Of a stretch of DNA of 64,000 nt, positions 37,569-48,104 are shown one piece after another. The notes beneath the pieces are model-generated. The model was given only the letters and a program-made list of their open reading frames with translations. It was not told the origin of the DNA and made no database searches. Position 1 is the stretch's first letter; every line of letters begins with the position of its first letter. Position numbers and translations under genes: made by a program. The DNA comes from Stutzerimonas xanthomarina (lineage in GTDB: Bacteria; Pseudomonadota; Gammaproteobacteria; Pseudomonadales; Pseudomonadaceae), in contig NZ_RHQM01000002.1 of the NCBI RefSeq assembly GCF_003935375.1, positions 1 to 64,000 on the forward strand, in the 5' to 3' direction.

Positions 37569-38383
37569 GTCATCCCTATCTGTCGTCGGTCATCGATCTG
37601 GTGCGTCAGGCGGGCGAGGCGATCCTGCCGCACTGGCGCAGCGAGCTGGATGTCCAGACCAAGACCGACGAATCGCCGGTGACTGTCGCCGATATGGCGG
37701 CGCATCAGGTGTTACTGGACGGCCTGAAGGCGCTGGATAGCGCCATCCCGGTGCTGTCCGAGGAGGATTGCGAGGTGCCGCTGAGCGAGCGCGCCGGCTG
37801 GACGCGCTGGTGGCTGGTTGACCCGCTGGATGGCACCAAGGAATTCATCGCCGGCAGCGAGGAGTTCACGGTCAACGTCGCGCTGATCGAGGCGGGCAAG
37901 GTGCGCTTCGGCGTGGTCGGCATTCCGGCATCCGGACGCTGTTACTACGGTGGCGAGGATTTCGGCGCCTGGCGCAGCGAAGTGTCCGGCGCGACTCAGC
38001 CGCTGCGCGTGCGCCAGCAGCCGGAGGAAGCGTTTACCGTGGTCGCCAGCCGGCGCCACAGCAGTCCGGCGCAGGAGCAGCTGTTGAGTCGTCTGGGCGA
38101 ACGTTTCGGTGAGCTGGCGCTGGCGAATGTCGGCAGTTCGCTGAAATTCTGCCTGCTGGCCGAAGGTGCTGCGGATTGCTACCCGCGCCTGGCGCCGACC
38201 TCGCAGTGGGATACCGCTGCCGCGCAGGGGGTGCTGGAAGGTGCCGGTGGCGAGGTGCTGGATGTCAGTGGTGCGGCGCTGCGCTATGACGCGCGGGAAA
38301 GCTATCTGAACCCATCTTTCCTGGCCCTGCCCAGAGGCGTCGACTGGCGCGACTGGCTGATCGAACTGGCCAATCGCGAGTAA
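37565..38383 (+). CDS. cysQ: CysQ, 3'(2'),5'-bisphosphate nucleotidase
   Basis: 272 residues. Inositol-monophosphatase fold with metal motifs SEEDCE and WLVDPLDGTKEFIAG, plus the late WDTAAAQGVLEGAGG. Removes the 3' phosphate of PAP, a by-product of sulfate assimilation and 4'-phosphopantetheine transfer. Translationally coupled to nudE by a 4-nt overlap. Confidence 0.94.
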   Translation: MSHPYLSSVIDLVRQAGEAILPHWRSELDVQTKTDESPVTVADMAAHQVLLDGLKALDSAIPVLSEEDCEVPLSERAGWTRWWLVDPLDGTKEFIAGSEEFTVNVALIEAGKVRFGVVGIPASGRCYYGGEDFGAWRSEVSGATQPLRVRQQPEEAFTVVASRRHSSPAQEQLLSRLGERFGELALANVGSSLKFCLLAEGAADCYPRLAPTSQWDTAAAQGVLEGAGGEVLDVSGAALRYDARESYLNPSFLALPRGVDWRDWLIELANRE

Positions 38384-38460
38384 CCCCGGCGCGCCTGCCT
38401 GGAGCGGGCATTGCGCCGACTGAGCAAGCCGTCGCAGACGCGTGCAATGTAATCCTTCGC

Positions 38461-38913
38461 TTATTTGTGCAGCACGAACTGCCCGGTGAAGCGCACCGCG
38501 TCGCGGCCGTCGGCCGCCAGGATGCGGCTTTTCAGCTCAAGCCGCGAACGGCCACGGCGACGATAGATCGATTCGAAGCGCTCCCAGGCCTCGGGGCTCG
38601 GCGCTGAACAGATGGCGATTGCATCGTCCACCACCGGCAGCGGGTACTCGATCTGCCCTTCGTGGATGACGATGTGCCCATCCTCGATGCCCGCCTCGCG
38701 CAGCCGCAGATGCAGCCAGCCCCAGCCTGCGAGCACCGAAGCGCAATACAGACTGCCGCCGAACATACTGCTCTTGTGGTTGATGTTCGGCTGCAGCGGT
38801 ACCTGCAGGCGCAACTCGTGGTTTTCCCACTGCTCGACGCGCAGCCCGAGCGAGCGGGTCAGCGGAATGTCGTGATGGAGGATGGCTTCCAGGTAGCGGC
38901 TATCGCGGCTCAT
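38461..38913 (-). CDS. YiiD C-terminal-type thioesterase
   Basis: 150 residues from MSRDSRYLEA. Hotdog-fold thioesterase of the YiiD_C family: INHKSSMFGGSLYCASVLAGWGW is the characteristic segment. Substrate unknown. The extension of 21 codons upstream lacks conservation. Single gene on the minus strand, separated from the next minus-strand gene by 183 nt. Confidence 0.8.
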   Translation of the reverse strand: MSRDSRYLEAILHHDIPLTRSLGLRVEQWENHELRLQVPLQPNINHKSSMFGGSLYCASVLAGWGWLHLRLREAGIEDGHIVIHEGQIEYPLPVVDDAIAICSAPSPEAWERFESIYRRRGRSRLELKSRILAADGRDAVRFTGQFVLHK

Positions 38914-39096
38914 GCCGGGGAGGTTCCTAAACGTTACGAAGATACAGACAGACGCCAAGCATGACTCCTGAGTCACGCTTTGGCCAGTCCGTTCAGGCTA
39001 TCCGTGGCGGCGAATCCGGGCCACGCCGCGCTGCTGTCTGCGGTGTTCCGCATCGGTGCTGACGGGTGCAGCGGCGATGTCCGATGGTGCGCCGCG

Positions 39097-39498
39097 TCAG
39101 CCGGCGGTTTTGCTTCGGTAGGCGCAATAACCTGGGCCCGGGCCGATACGCGGGTGGTTGCGGCAGGTGTCCGGGCGCTTGGCATAGACCGTGCAAAGCC
39201 GGCTCTTGCGGTCCAGATAGAGACAGTCGCCATTGGCCAGGCGGGTCAGCGTGAAGATCTCGTGCTTGTGATTGAAGTGCTCGACGATGCCCGCCTTGCT
39301 CAGGCGCTTGGCGATGTTCTTTGCCGGCTCGTCGCGCTCGAAGACATCGACCAGCTCCAGCCGGATCAGGTCGTCGATGCGTACCTCCACCGGCAGGGTG
39401 CAGCAGGTCGCATGGCAGTCGCGGCACAGGCCGGCGCTGTAGCGCACCCAGGTTTCCAGGCGTTCCGGGTCGGCGGAGGCGATCAATCTTGTCTTCAC
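39097..39498 (-). CDS. YkgJ-family cysteine-cluster protein
   Basis: 133 residues from a GTG (VKTRLIASADPERL). Eight or so cysteines including GLCRDCHATCCTLP and CTVYAKRPDTCRNHP, the pattern of zinc- or iron-chelating YkgJ proteins. The function is unknown. I chose the GTG because homologous proteins begin with this segment, whereas the frame further upstream is low complexity. Confidence 0.82.
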   Translation of the reverse strand: MKTRLIASADPERLETWVRYSAGLCRDCHATCCTLPVEVRIDDLIRLELVDVFERDEPAKNIAKRLSKAGIVEHFNHKHEIFTLTRLANGDCLYLDRKSRLCTVYAKRPDTCRNHPRIGPGPGYCAYRSKTAG

Positions 39499-39701
39499 GG
39501 GCAGTCTTCGGTGCGTTCGGGCGCGCGGATCATAACGAGTCGCGCGGCGATTACCAGCGTCTTCCGACGGCGGCGACCGGACGGGCGGTAGCGCAGATGT
39601 AAAGGAAACCTGCAACGCTTTTTCTGGAATGTCGAATGGAGGTGAACGGGCATGGCTGCCGCGAGTCCCTCTTGTGTGTCTTCGCTAACCGAGGTCTGTC
39701 C

Positions 39702-42152
39702 ATGACGCAGGAAACAGCCATTGCCACCGCCGAAGAAATTGCCGCTTTCCGTGAGCGAGTGTTGCGCAAGCTCACCTACTCGGTTGGCAAGGATCCGGAG
39801 AACGCCTCCGATTACGACTGGTTCCATGCGGTAGCCCTGGCTACTCGCGACAGCACCATCGACCGCTGGATGGATTGCACGCGCGAGGCTTACACCAGCG
39901 GGCAGAAGCGGGTGTATTACCTCTCTCTGGAGTTTCTCATCGGCCGCCTGCTGGTCGACAGCCTGAGCAACCTCGGCCTGTTCGACGTGGCGCGTGAAGC
40001 GCTCGCCGGGCTCGACGTGGATATCGAACGCATCCGCCTGCTGGAGCCTGACGCGGCGCTCGGCAATGGCGGCCTCGGCCGGCTCGCGGCCTGCTTCATG
40101 GAGAGCATGGCGACCCTCGGCGTGGTCTCCCATGGTTACGGCATCCGTTATGACCACGGCCTGTTCCGCCAGGCCATCGTCGATGGCTGGCAACACGAGC
40201 AGACCGAGACCTGGCTGGATTTCGGCAACCCCTGGGAGTTCGAGCGCTCCGAGGTGAAGTATCTGATCGGCTTCGGCGGCAACGTCACCGCGGCCACCAA
40301 CGAGAAAGGCGAGGTCCAGCATTTCTGGCACTGGGCCGAAGGGGTACGGGCGATCGCCTATGACACCCCCATCGTCGGTTGGCGCGGCGCCGGGGTGAAC
40401 ACGCTGCGCCTCTGGCGTGCGCGACCCGAGGCGGATTTCCATCTGGCGCGCTTCAACGCCGGTGACCATATCGGTGCAGCGGCCGAAGAGGCCCGCGCCG
40501 AAAGCATTTCACGGGTGCTCTATCCGGCCGACAGCACCGAGGCCGGGCAGGAGTTGCGCCTGCGCCAGGAGTATTTCTTCGTCGCCGCCTCGCTGCAGGA
40601 CCTGCTGCGTCGCCACATCAAGCAGCGTGGTTCGCTGGACAGCCTGCCCGAGTACACCGCCATCCAGCTCAACGACACCCACCCGGCGATTGCCGTGGCC
40701 GAGCTGATGCGCCTGCTGGTCGACGTCCATAGTTACGAGTGGCAGCACGCCTGGCGGCTGACCACGGCGACGCTGTCGTACACCAACCACACGCTGCTGC
40801 CAGAAGCGCTGGAAACCTGGCCGGTGGGCCTGATGGAGCGCCTGCTACCGCGGCACATGCAGATCATCTACCTGATCAATGCCTACCATCTCGACCAGCT
40901 GCGCGAGCGTGGCGTCCACGATGCCGAGCTGCTGCGCTCGGTATCGCTGATCGAGGAAGATCACGGTCGCCGGGTGCGCATGGGCAATCTGGCCTTCCTC
41001 GGTTCGCATAGCACCAATGGCGTATCCGGGCTGCACACCCAGCTGATGCGCAAGACCGTGTTCACCGATCTGCACAGCCTTTACCCGCAGCGGATCAACA
41101 GCAAGACCAACGGTATTACCTTCCGCCGCTGGCTCTACCAGGCCAATCCGCAGCTGACCCAGTTGCTGGTGGAGCATGTCGGCGAGGAGGTGCTCGATGA
41201 GCCGGAAACCCGCCTGCGCGAGCTCGAACCCTTTGCCGAACAGGCCGCGTTCCGCCAGCGTTTCGCCGAGCAGCGGCTGGCCAACAAGCGTCATCTGGCC
41301 AATGTGATCCAGGAGCGGCTGGGCATCAGCGTCGACCCGACCGCGCTGTTCGACGTGCACGTCAAACGCATCCACGAGTACAAGCGCCAGTTGCTCAACC
41401 TGCTGCACACCGTCGCGTTGTACCAGGCGATTCGCTCCGATCCGGGCGGCAACTGGGTGCCGCGGGTGAAGATCTTCGCCGGTAAGGCGGCGGCGAGCTA
41501 TCACCAGGCCAAGCTGATCATCAAGCTGACCAACGACATCGCCAATACCATCAATGCCGACCCCACCGTGCGCGGCCTGCTCAAGGTGGTGTTCCTGCCC
41601 AACTACAACGTCAGCCTGGCCGAAGACATCATCCCGGCGGCGGACCTGTCGGAGCAGATTTCCACCGCCGGCCTGGAGGCTTCGGGTACCAGCAACATGA
41701 AGTTCGCCCTCAACGGGGCGCTGACCATCGGTACCCTGGACGGCGCCAATGTGGAGATGAGCGAGCAGATCGGCCTTGAACACATGTTCATCTTCGGCCT
41801 TACCGCGCAGCAGGTGAATGCGCGCAAGCAGGCCAACGAGTACAACGCCGAAGCCATCATCGGCGCTTCGCCGCGGCTCAGCGAAGTGCTCTCGGCGATT
41901 CGTGGCGGTGCCTTCTCGCCGGGTGATCCGGGCCGCTACACCGGGCTGGTGGATGGCATCAGCTGGCACGACACCTTCATGGTCTGCGCCGATTTCGAGG
42001 CTTACTGGCAGGCGCAGCTGGATGTCGAGGAGTGCTGGCGTGATCCGGCACGCTGGTGGCGTTCCTCCGTGCTGAACACCGCCCGCACCGGCTGGTTCTC
42101 GTCGGACCGCACCATTCGCGAGTATGCCCGGGAGATCTGGAAAGTGCTGTGA
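39702..42152 (+). CDS. glgP: Glycogen/alpha-glucan phosphorylase
   Basis: 816 residues. Releases glucose-1-phosphate from glycogen or maltodextrin. Hallmarks: NDTHPAIAVAELMRLL, VFLPNYNVSLAEDIIPAADLSEQISTAGLEASGTSNMKFALNGAL, where the Lys of SNMKFALNG binds PLP. Start ATG with GAGG 7-8 nt before it; the longer frame (22 codons more) is not conserved. No other glg gene is in the window. Confidence 0.95.
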   Translation: MTQETAIATAEEIAAFRERVLRKLTYSVGKDPENASDYDWFHAVALATRDSTIDRWMDCTREAYTSGQKRVYYLSLEFLIGRLLVDSLSNLGLFDVAREALAGLDVDIERIRLLEPDAALGNGGLGRLAACFMESMATLGVVSHGYGIRYDHGLFRQAIVDGWQHEQTETWLDFGNPWEFERSEVKYLIGFGGNVTAATNEKGEVQHFWHWAEGVRAIAYDTPIVGWRGAGVNTLRLWRARPEADFHLARFNAGDHIGAAAEEARAESISRVLYPADSTEAGQELRLRQEYFFVAASLQDLLRRHIKQRGSLDSLPEYTAIQLNDTHPAIAVAELMRLLVDVHSYEWQHAWRLTTATLSYTNHTLLPEALETWPVGLMERLLPRHMQIIYLINAYHLDQLRERGVHDAELLRSVSLIEEDHGRRVRMGNLAFLGSHSTNGVSGLHTQLMRKTVFTDLHSLYPQRINSKTNGITFRRWLYQANPQLTQLLVEHVGEEVLDEPETRLRELEPFAEQAAFRQRFAEQRLANKRHLANVIQERLGISVDPTALFDVHVKRIHEYKRQLLNLLHTVALYQAIRSDPGGNWVPRVKIFAGKAAASYHQAKLIIKLTNDIANTINADPTVRGLLKVVFLPNYNVSLAEDIIPAADLSEQISTAGLEASGTSNMKFALNGALTIGTLDGANVEMSEQIGLEHMFIFGLTAQQVNARKQANEYNAEAIIGASPRLSEVLSAIRGGAFSPGDPGRYTGLVDGISWHDTFMVCADFEAYWQAQLDVEECWRDPARWWRSSVLNTARTGWFSSDRTIREYAREIWKVL

Positions 42153-42335
42153 TGGCCGGCGCGCCGGAGGGTCATCCGCCGGCGCGCAGCCGCAAATGGC
42201 GAGGGTTGCCGACCGTGCTGGCAATCTGGCCGCCGCTTCGCTGAACTCTGCAGGGGGCGGACCTGTCTGAGGGGAGTTAGTTTTCCTACGGCCTGCTAAA
42301 CTGCGCGGGTTTATCCTTCCTCCGGAGTCATTTCC

Positions 42336-43346
42336 ATGTCACGCGTAACCCTCAGTCGCTACCTCATCGAGCAGACTCGCAGTAACAACACGCCTGCTGA
42401 TCTGCGCTTTCTCATCGAGGTCGTGGCACGAGCGTGCAAGGAAATCAGCCACGCGGTATCCAAGGGCGCCCTCGGTGGCGTACTGGGTAGCGCCGACAGC
42501 GAGAACATCCAGGGCGAAGTGCAGAAGAAGCTCGACGTGCTCTCCAACGAAATCCTGCTGGAGGCCAACGAGTGGGGCGGACACCTGGCCGGCATGGCGT
42601 CCGAGGAAATGGACAACGCCTACCAGATTCCCGGCAAGTACCCGAAGGGTGCCTATCTGCTGGTCTTCGACCCGCTGGACGGCTCGAGCAATATCGACGT
42701 CAACGTCTCGGTCGGCACCATCTTCTCCGTGCTGCGCTGCCCGGATGCCTGTTTCAGTCAGAACGACGCACTCGGCGAGGAAGCCTTCCTGCAGCCGGGG
42801 ACCAAGCAGGTTGCCGCCGGCTACGCCATCTACGGCCCGCAGACCATGCTGATTCTGACTCTCGGCCACGGCGTGATGGGCTTCACCCTGGATCGTGAGC
42901 TGGGCAGCTTCGTGCTTACCCACGAGAACCTCAGCGTTCCGCAGAGCACCGCCGAATTCGCCATCAACATGTCCAACCAGCGCCACTGGGAAGAGCCGGT
43001 GCAGCGCTATGTCGGCGAGCTGCTGGCCGGCAAGGACGGCCCGCTGGGCAAGAACTACAACATGCGCTGGATCGCCTCGATGGTGGCCGACGTGCATCGC
43101 ATCCTCACCCGCGGCGGTCTGTTCATGTACCCGCGTGACAACCGCGACCCTTCCATGGCCGGCAAGCTGCGCCTGATGTACGAGGCCAACCCGATGGCGA
43201 TGATCGTCGAGCAGGCCGGCGGCGCCGCCACCAACGGTACGCAGCGCATCCTGGAAATTCAGCCGGAGTCCCTGCACCAGCGCGTGCCGGTGTTCCTCGG
43301 TTCGAAGGAAGAAGTCGAGCGCGTCACCGGCTACCACCAGGGCTGA
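42336..43346 (+). CDS. fbp: Fructose-1,6-bisphosphatase class 1
   Basis: 336 residues. Gluconeogenic phosphatase. Metal and substrate motif [19 protein letters not shown], plus [16 protein letters not shown] and FMYPRD of the substrate pocket. Monocistronic promoter region upstream; ribosome site CCGGAG. Followed after 3 nt by the DUF924 gene. Confidence 0.96.
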   Translation: MSRVTLSRYLIEQTRSNNTPADLRFLIEVVARACKEISHAVSKGALGGVLGSADSENIQGEVQKKLDVLSNEILLEANEWGGHLAGMASEEMDNAYQIPGKYPKGAYLLVFDPLDGSSNIDVNVSVGTIFSVLRCPDACFSQNDALGEEAFLQPGTKQVAAGYAIYGPQTMLILTLGHGVMGFTLDRELGSFVLTHENLSVPQSTAEFAINMSNQRHWEEPVQRYVGELLAGKDGPLGKNYNMRWIASMVADVHRILTRGGLFMYPRDNRDPSMAGKLRLMYEANPMAMIVEQAGGAATNGTQRILEIQPESLHQRVPVFLGSKEEVERVTGYHQG

Positions 43347-43349
43347 CCG

Positions 43350-43952
43350 ATGCAGGCGCCCTGGCAGGACTTGCTCCACTGGTGGTTCGGCCAGGGCACC
43401 AGCGCCAGCGAGATCGCGGCTGAAAAGCAGCGACTCTGGTTTGGCTACCGCGCAGAACAGGACGACGAGGCGCGCCAGCGCTTCGGCGCACTGGTCGAAC
43501 AGGCTCTGAACGGCGAGCTGCAGGACTGGGCCGAATTGCCCGAGGGCTGGCTCGCACTGGTGCTGCTGCTCGATCAGCTGCCGCGCATGATCCATCGCAA
43601 CACGCCGAAGGCTTTCGCCGGCGACGAGCGCGCCCAGCACCTGGTTCGCGATGGCCTGGCCCACGGCGGCGACATGCTGTTGGCGCCTATCCAGCGCGTG
43701 TTCATCTACCTGGTGCTGGAGCACGCGGAGAACCTGGCAACCCAGGATCTGGCCGTCGCACAGTTCACTGCCTTGCGCGACATTGCCGACGAGTCGGAAC
43801 AGCCGCTGTTCGTCGGCTTTCTCGACTATGCCGAGCGCCACCGCGAGGTGGTTTCCCGCTTCGGCCGCTTCCCGCATCGCAATGCTACTCTCGGCCGCGA
43901 AGCCAGCGACGCCGAGCGACTATTTCTGGAGCAGCCGGGCTCGTCCTTCTGA
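43350..43952 (+). CDS. DUF924 family protein
   Basis: 200 residues. TPR-like helical protein of the DUF924 family: LHWWFGQ near the N-terminus and LVLLLDQLPRMIHRNTPKAFAGDERA, HAENLATQ and RFGRFPHRNATLGR are signature segments. Function unknown. It starts 3 nt after fbp and is probably co-transcribed with it. Confidence 0.88.
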   Translation: MQAPWQDLLHWWFGQGTSASEIAAEKQRLWFGYRAEQDDEARQRFGALVEQALNGELQDWAELPEGWLALVLLLDQLPRMIHRNTPKAFAGDERAQHLVRDGLAHGGDMLLAPIQRVFIYLVLEHAENLATQDLAVAQFTALRDIADESEQPLFVGFLDYAERHREVVSRFGRFPHRNATLGREASDAERLFLEQPGSSF

Positions 43953-44033
43953 GCGCGGATGCCATTTCCGGCCAACGCTCCGCGGCACCGCTTCCGCGGG
44001 GCATTGAACCTTAGAACAAGCAAGGAGCTCGAT

Positions 44034-44288
44034 ATGCCATTGCGTACCCCATTGCTGATTGCCTGCGTCGTCCTGCTGGCTGCCTGCAGTCCGATCACCC
44101 AGGAAAACTTCGCCAAGCTCAAGCCCGGCATGGAACGGGTGGAAGTCGAGCAGTTGCTCGGCAAACCTTCCGAATGCGCCGGGGCGCTGGGGATGTCGAG
44201 CTGCACCTGGGGCGAGAAGAATCGCTTCATCAGCGTCCAGTTCGCGGGCGACAAGGTGATGATGTTTTCCGGCAAGGGGCTGAAATAA
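44034..44288 (+). CDS. Small BamE/SmpA-like lipoprotein
   Basis: 84 residues. Lipobox LLAAC (Cys near 18), then a small domain FAKLKPGMERVEVEQLLGKPSECAGALGMSSCTWG similar to SmpA/BamE-fold proteins. Two cysteines in the mature part could form a disulfide. Function unknown. Ribosome site AAGGAG. Followed 27 nt later by the lipocalin lipoprotein. Confidence 0.8.
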   Translation: MPLRTPLLIACVVLLAACSPITQENFAKLKPGMERVEVEQLLGKPSECAGALGMSSCTWGEKNRFISVQFAGDKVMMFSGKGLK

Positions 44289-44315
44289 CTGCTGATGTAA
44301 CTCAGGAGATATCCC

Positions 44316-44852
44316 ATGCGTGCGAGTGTCGTTGCCCTGCTGTGCCTGATGCTGTTGAGCGGCTGCGCAGGAGGTGGGCGCGAACAGCCCCCTGAAACGG
44401 TCGGCGAGGTCGACCTTCAACGCTATCAGGGGAGCTGGTACGAGCTGGCGCGCTTGCCGATGTTCTTTCAGCGCAATTGCATACGCTCCGAAGCGAATTA
44501 CCAGTTGCAGGCCGATGGCAGCGTGGCGGTGACCAACCGTTGCCAAACAGAAGACGGCGACTGGCAGGAAGCCAAAGGCGAAGCGGTGCCGCAGGAAGCC
44601 GGTATTACCGATCGGCTGTGGGTGCGCTTCGACAACTGGTTCAGCCGGCTCTTTCCCGGTCTGACCAAGGGCCACTACTGGGTGCTCTATCTGGACGAGG
44701 GCTACAGCACTGCGCTGGTCGGCAGTCCAGATCGCAAGTATCTCTGGCTGCTTGCGCGGGACACCGAGGTCGACCAGGCGACCCGCGATCGCCTGCTCTC
44801 CGAGGCCGAGCGGCGCGGTTACGACACCAGCGAACTGATCTGGCGCCAGTAA
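44316..44852 (+). CDS. blc: Bacterial lipocalin (Blc-type) lipoprotein
   Basis: 178 residues. Lipobox LLSGC at about 13-17; lipocalin motif YQGSWYELARLPMFFQ (GxW) and the second conserved TKGHYWVLYLDEGYSTALVG. Outer-membrane lipoprotein that binds lysophospholipids or fatty acids in E. coli, expressed in stationary phase. Convergent with the next lipoprotein gene. Confidence 0.92.
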   Translation: MRASVVALLCLMLLSGCAGGGREQPPETVGEVDLQRYQGSWYELARLPMFFQRNCIRSEANYQLQADGSVAVTNRCQTEDGDWQEAKGEAVPQEAGITDRLWVRFDNWFSRLFPGLTKGHYWVLYLDEGYSTALVGSPDRKYLWLLARDTEVDQATRDRLLSEAERRGYDTSELIWRQ

Positions 44853-44865
44853 TCGTTTGGCCTGC

Positions 44866-45291
44866 TCAGTCCCATTCCAGACGCGCCAGCTGCCATTCGC
44901 CTCGCTCCTGGCGCCACTCGAGCCTGACCTGATAATGCCCCGCCTGCTGCGGCAGGAGTGATTCGGCGCCGGCGAGCGTCACCTGTGCCTCGGTATGGCC
45001 GCGATCGGGATAGGTCGGATCGACCCAGCTGCGCTGGCTGAGGGCGATTACCCGGACATTGCGATGGCGCAGGAACATCAGCGTTGCCGTGCGCCGCGCC
45101 CATTCCTGATCATACTGCCGCTGCGCCTGGAAATCTGAGTGCAGCAGTTCCATCAGGTCGCCGACCTGCTTGTTCTCCAGGGTCGTCTGCAACTGCTCGG
45201 GGGCCTGCTGCAGCGCCGCTTCCGGGTCGTCCCGGCCGCAGCCGGCCAGGGTCATTAATAGCGCCAATGCCGCTATTTTCCATGCTGACAT
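44866..45291 (-). CDS. Small lipoprotein, unknown function
   Basis: 141 residues. Lipobox TLAGC (Cys18), mature part helical then beta-rich, resembling NTF2/SnoaL-like proteins with QVGDLMELLHSDFQAQRQYDQEWARRTATLMFLRHRNVRV. I do not recognise a defined family. The frame continues far upstream inside pip antisense and was cut at the signal-peptide ATG. Divergent from pip. Confidence 0.72.
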   Translation of the reverse strand: MSAWKIAALALLMTLAGCGRDDPEAALQQAPEQLQTTLENKQVGDLMELLHSDFQAQRQYDQEWARRTATLMFLRHRNVRVIALSQRSWVDPTYPDRGHTEAQVTLAGAESLLPQQAGHYQVRLEWRQERGEWQLARLEWD

Positions 45292-45369
45292 GCTCAACTC
45301 CGTGAACCTCGTTATGATGCCGCTAACGTCATGGGGGCCAGCCGGCCCGCCGCAGATCAGGAGTGTGCC

Positions 45370-46341
45370 ATGCAGACCTTGTATCCGGAGATCAAACCCT
45401 ACGCCCGACACGAGCTGGCGGTGGAAGAACCGCATGTGCTCTATGTCGACGAGAGTGGGTCGCCGGATGGTCTGCCCGTATTGTTCGTCCATGGTGGTCC
45501 CGGCGGCGGCTGCGATGCCCTCAGCCGCCGCTTCTTCGATCCGACCCTGTACCGCATCATCACCTTCGATCAGCGTGGCTGCGGACGTTCGACGCCCCAT
45601 GCCAGCCTGGAGAACAACACCACCGCACATCTGATCGCCGACATGCAGCGCATCCGCGAGCATCTGGGCATCGACAAGTGGGTGCTGTTTGGCGGTTCCT
45701 GGGGCTCGACGCTCTCCCTGGCCTACGCGCAGCGCTATCCCGAGCATGTGCATGCGCTGATCCTGCGAGGGATATTCCTCTGCCGTCCGCAGGACCTCGC
45801 CTGGTTCTATCAGGAAGGCGCCAGCCGGCTCTTCCCGGACTACTGGCAGGACTTCCTCTCGCCGATTCCGCTGGAGGAACGCGACGACCTGATGCAAGCG
45901 TTCTACCGCCGTCTCACCGGCAACGACCAGATCGCCCAGATGCACGCCGCCAAGGCGTGGTCCTGCTGGGAAGGTCGCACCGCCACGCTGCGGCCGAATC
46001 ACAACGTGGTCGAGCGGTTTGCCGATGCGCACCGGGCGCTGTCGATGGCGCGGATCGAATGCCACTACTTCGTCAATCAGGCCTTTCTCGAGCCGGATCA
46101 GCTCTTGCGCGACATGCCGAAGATCGCCCACCTGCCGGGCATCATCGTGCACGGCCGTTACGATGCCATCTGCCCGCTGGACAATGCCTGGGCGCTGCAT
46201 CAGGCGTGGCCGAACAGCGAGCTGCAGATCATTCGCGACGCCGGGCATTCGGCGGCGGAGCTAGGCATTACCGATGCGCTGATACGGGCGACCGGTGAGA
46301 TCGCCCACCGCTTGCTCGATCTGCCTCCGACAGACGCCTGA
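45370..46341 (+). CDS. pip: Prolyl aminopeptidase
   Basis: 323 residues. Alpha/beta hydrolase: oxyanion loop [11 protein letters not shown], nucleophile S110 in [10 protein letters not shown], Asp in [10 protein letters not shown] and catalytic His in DAGHSA. Releases N-terminal proline from peptides. Start [16 protein letters not shown] is typical; 13 additional upstream codons have no ribosome site. Followed by dtd after 14 nt, a known Pseudomonas arrangement. Confidence 0.94.
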   Translation: MQTLYPEIKPYARHELAVEEPHVLYVDESGSPDGLPVLFVHGGPGGGCDALSRRFFDPTLYRIITFDQRGCGRSTPHASLENNTTAHLIADMQRIREHLGIDKWVLFGGSWGSTLSLAYAQRYPEHVHALILRGIFLCRPQDLAWFYQEGASRLFPDYWQDFLSPIPLEERDDLMQAFYRRLTGNDQIAQMHAAKAWSCWEGRTATLRPNHNVVERFADAHRALSMARIECHYFVNQAFLEPDQLLRDMPKIAHLPGIIVHGRYDAICPLDNAWALHQAWPNSELQIIRDAGHSAAELGITDALIRATGEIAHRLLDLPPTDA

Positions 46342-46355
46342 CGGGGCGCCCAGCG

Positions 46356-46793
46356 ATGAAAGCATTGATCCAGCGTGTCCGTCAGGCACGGGTCGAGGTC
46401 GCAGGCGAGGTGGTCGGTGCCATCGATCAGGGCTTGCTGGTGCTGGTGGGCGTCGAGCGCGAGGACGATCATGCCCGTGCCGACAAGCTGTTGCACAAGC
46501 TGCTCAACTACCGCGTCTTCAGCGACGAGCAGGGCAAGATGAATCGCTCGCTGAAGGATATCGATGGTGGTCTGCTGCTGGTATCGCAGTTCACCCTGGC
46601 GGCCGATACCCGCAGCGGGTTGCGGCCGAGTTTCTCCAGCGCCGCGCCGCCAGCGCACGGCGAAGCGCTCTACGACTACCTGTTGGCCCAGGCGCGCCAG
46701 CAGCATCCACAGGTGGCCTGCGGGCGTTTCGGTGCCGAGATGCAGGTGCATCTGGTCAACGACGGTCCGGTGACCTTTCTCCTCGAAAGCTGA
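46356..46793 (+). CDS. dtd: D-aminoacyl-tRNA deacylase
   Basis: 145 residues. Removes D-amino acids (and Gly from tRNA-Ala) from mischarged tRNA. The [17 protein letters not shown] motif and the C-terminal [11 protein letters not shown] (Gly-Pro) active-site segment are both intact. Full-length and typical. Co-directional with pip. Confidence 0.96.
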   Translation: MKALIQRVRQARVEVAGEVVGAIDQGLLVLVGVEREDDHARADKLLHKLLNYRVFSDEQGKMNRSLKDIDGGLLLVSQFTLAADTRSGLRPSFSSAAPPAHGEALYDYLLAQARQQHPQVACGRFGAEMQVHLVNDGPVTFLLES

Positions 46794-46803
46794 CGCGCGT
46801 GAA

Positions 46804-47223
46804 TCAGTGCCGGACCGGTTCCAGGTCGTTCTCGCGCAGCCAGGTGATCGCGTACTCGCGCAGCTGCACGGTCTGGTAGTCCAGCCAGGCCTCTCTCACC
46901 GCAGGGAAATCCTCCAGCTTGAAGTCGAAGGTGCGCAGCGGCTTGCGGCCGTTCAGCGCACTGCTCAGCACCGCGTGGGCGATGGGGTCGTGCTGGGTGA
47001 AGAGGAAGGCCTCGCGCATCGCAATGGATTGCGCGAGTTCCAGCGGCTCGATGTGCAGATAGCGATCCTGCTGTACGTCGTATTTCTCCATGACGCCGGG
47101 GGCAGGCTCGCTGGGAAAAACGGCGCGGATGGCACCGCTTTCCAAGTCCAGGTAGTACTCGGCGCTGTCGCGTCCATCCAGAGCGTACTCCAGACGGTGC
47201 ATGTCGATGGTCAATGGTCGCAT
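46804..47223 (-). CDS. UPF0158-family protein
   Basis: 139 residues from MRPLTIDMHRLEYAL. The family is defined by LEYALDGRDSAEYYLDLESGAI and HDPIAHAVLSSAL...F...L segments; function unknown. The ATG follows GAGC-rich sequence; the longer extension shows no conservation. Convergent with dtd, 11 nt apart. Confidence 0.78.
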   Translation of the reverse strand: MRPLTIDMHRLEYALDGRDSAEYYLDLESGAIRAVFPSEPAPGVMEKYDVQQDRYLHIEPLELAQSIAMREAFLFTQHDPIAHAVLSSALNGRKPLRTFDFKLEDFPAVREAWLDYQTVQLREYAITWLRENDLEPVRH

Positions 47224-47396
47224 GGCAAGAACGGCTCTTTTAGGGATTCGTTGGAGTGTCGAGGCCGCAGCGAAGACGCACTGAAGCGTGAGCAGTCCTA
47301 ATCTGTGACTCCCTTGCACCGGGTGGGTGCGTTACGTTCATCGGGGCGCATCAGTCAGGCGGCGAACGGTGACAGTGGTGCGTCAGCCGTTCAGGC

Positions 47397-48104
47397 TCAG
47401 AACAGCCGGGCCAGCAGGGCGCTGACCGCCGTTTCCACGCGCAGAATGCGCTCGCCCAACTGGACCGGCTGCAGACCGGCGGCAGCCAGCTTGTCTACCT
47501 CATAGGGGATCCAGCCGCCTTCCGGGCCGATCGCCAGGGTGACAGGCTGCGTTACGGCACGGGGGCAATGGGGAAAATCGCCGGGATGGCCAACCAGCCC
47601 CAGGGTGTCTGCAGCAAGCTGAGGCAGGCGATCCTCGACGAAGGGCTTGAAGCGCTTCTCGATAATGACCTCCGGCAGGACGGTGTCACGCGCCTGTTCC
47701 AGGCCGAGGATCAGCTGCTCGTGGATGGCGGCGGGCTCGAGGAATGGGGTTTGCCAGAAGCTTTTCTCGACGCGATAGCTGTTGAGCAATACCAGGCGCG
47801 GCACGCCCATGGCGGCCACGGTCTGCAGCACGCGGCGCAGCATCTTAGGTCGTGGCAGCGCCAGTAGCAGGGTCACCGGCAGCTTCGCCGGCGGTGGTTG
47901 GTCGAAGCTGACCTGCAGCTCTGCCTCGTGGGCATCCAGGCGCAGGAGCTGTCCGCTGCCCATGTTGCCGCCCACGCGGCCAACTCTGAGCTGCTCGCCC
48001 GCCTCGGCGCGATGGACCTGTTGCAGGTGAGTCAGGCGCCGGTCACGCAGCAATACACGGTCATCGGCGATGAAATCGGCCGTGTCGAGCAGCAGCAGGT
48101 TCAC
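47397..48104 (-). CDS. rsmE: 16S rRNA m3U1498 methyltransferase
   Basis: 235 residues. SPOUT-family methyltransferase with a PUA-like N-terminus ([21 protein letters not shown]) and the knotted SAM site [12 protein letters not shown] start that overlaps the tatC stop (GTGA). The symbol refers to rRNA small-subunit methyltransferase E, not to the RsmA/CsrA-family regulator of the same name in Pseudomonas. Confidence 0.94.
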   Translation of the reverse strand: MNLLLLDTADFIADDRVLLRDRRLTHLQQVHRAEAGEQLRVGRVGGNMGSGQLLRLDAHEAELQVSFDQPPPAKLPVTLLLALPRPKMLRRVLQTVAAMGVPRLVLLNSYRVEKSFWQTPFLEPAAIHEQLILGLEQARDTVLPEVIIEKRFKPFVEDRLPQLAADTLGLVGHPGDFPHCPRAVTQPVTLAIGPEGGWIPYEVDKLAAAGLQPVQLGERILRVETAVSALLARLF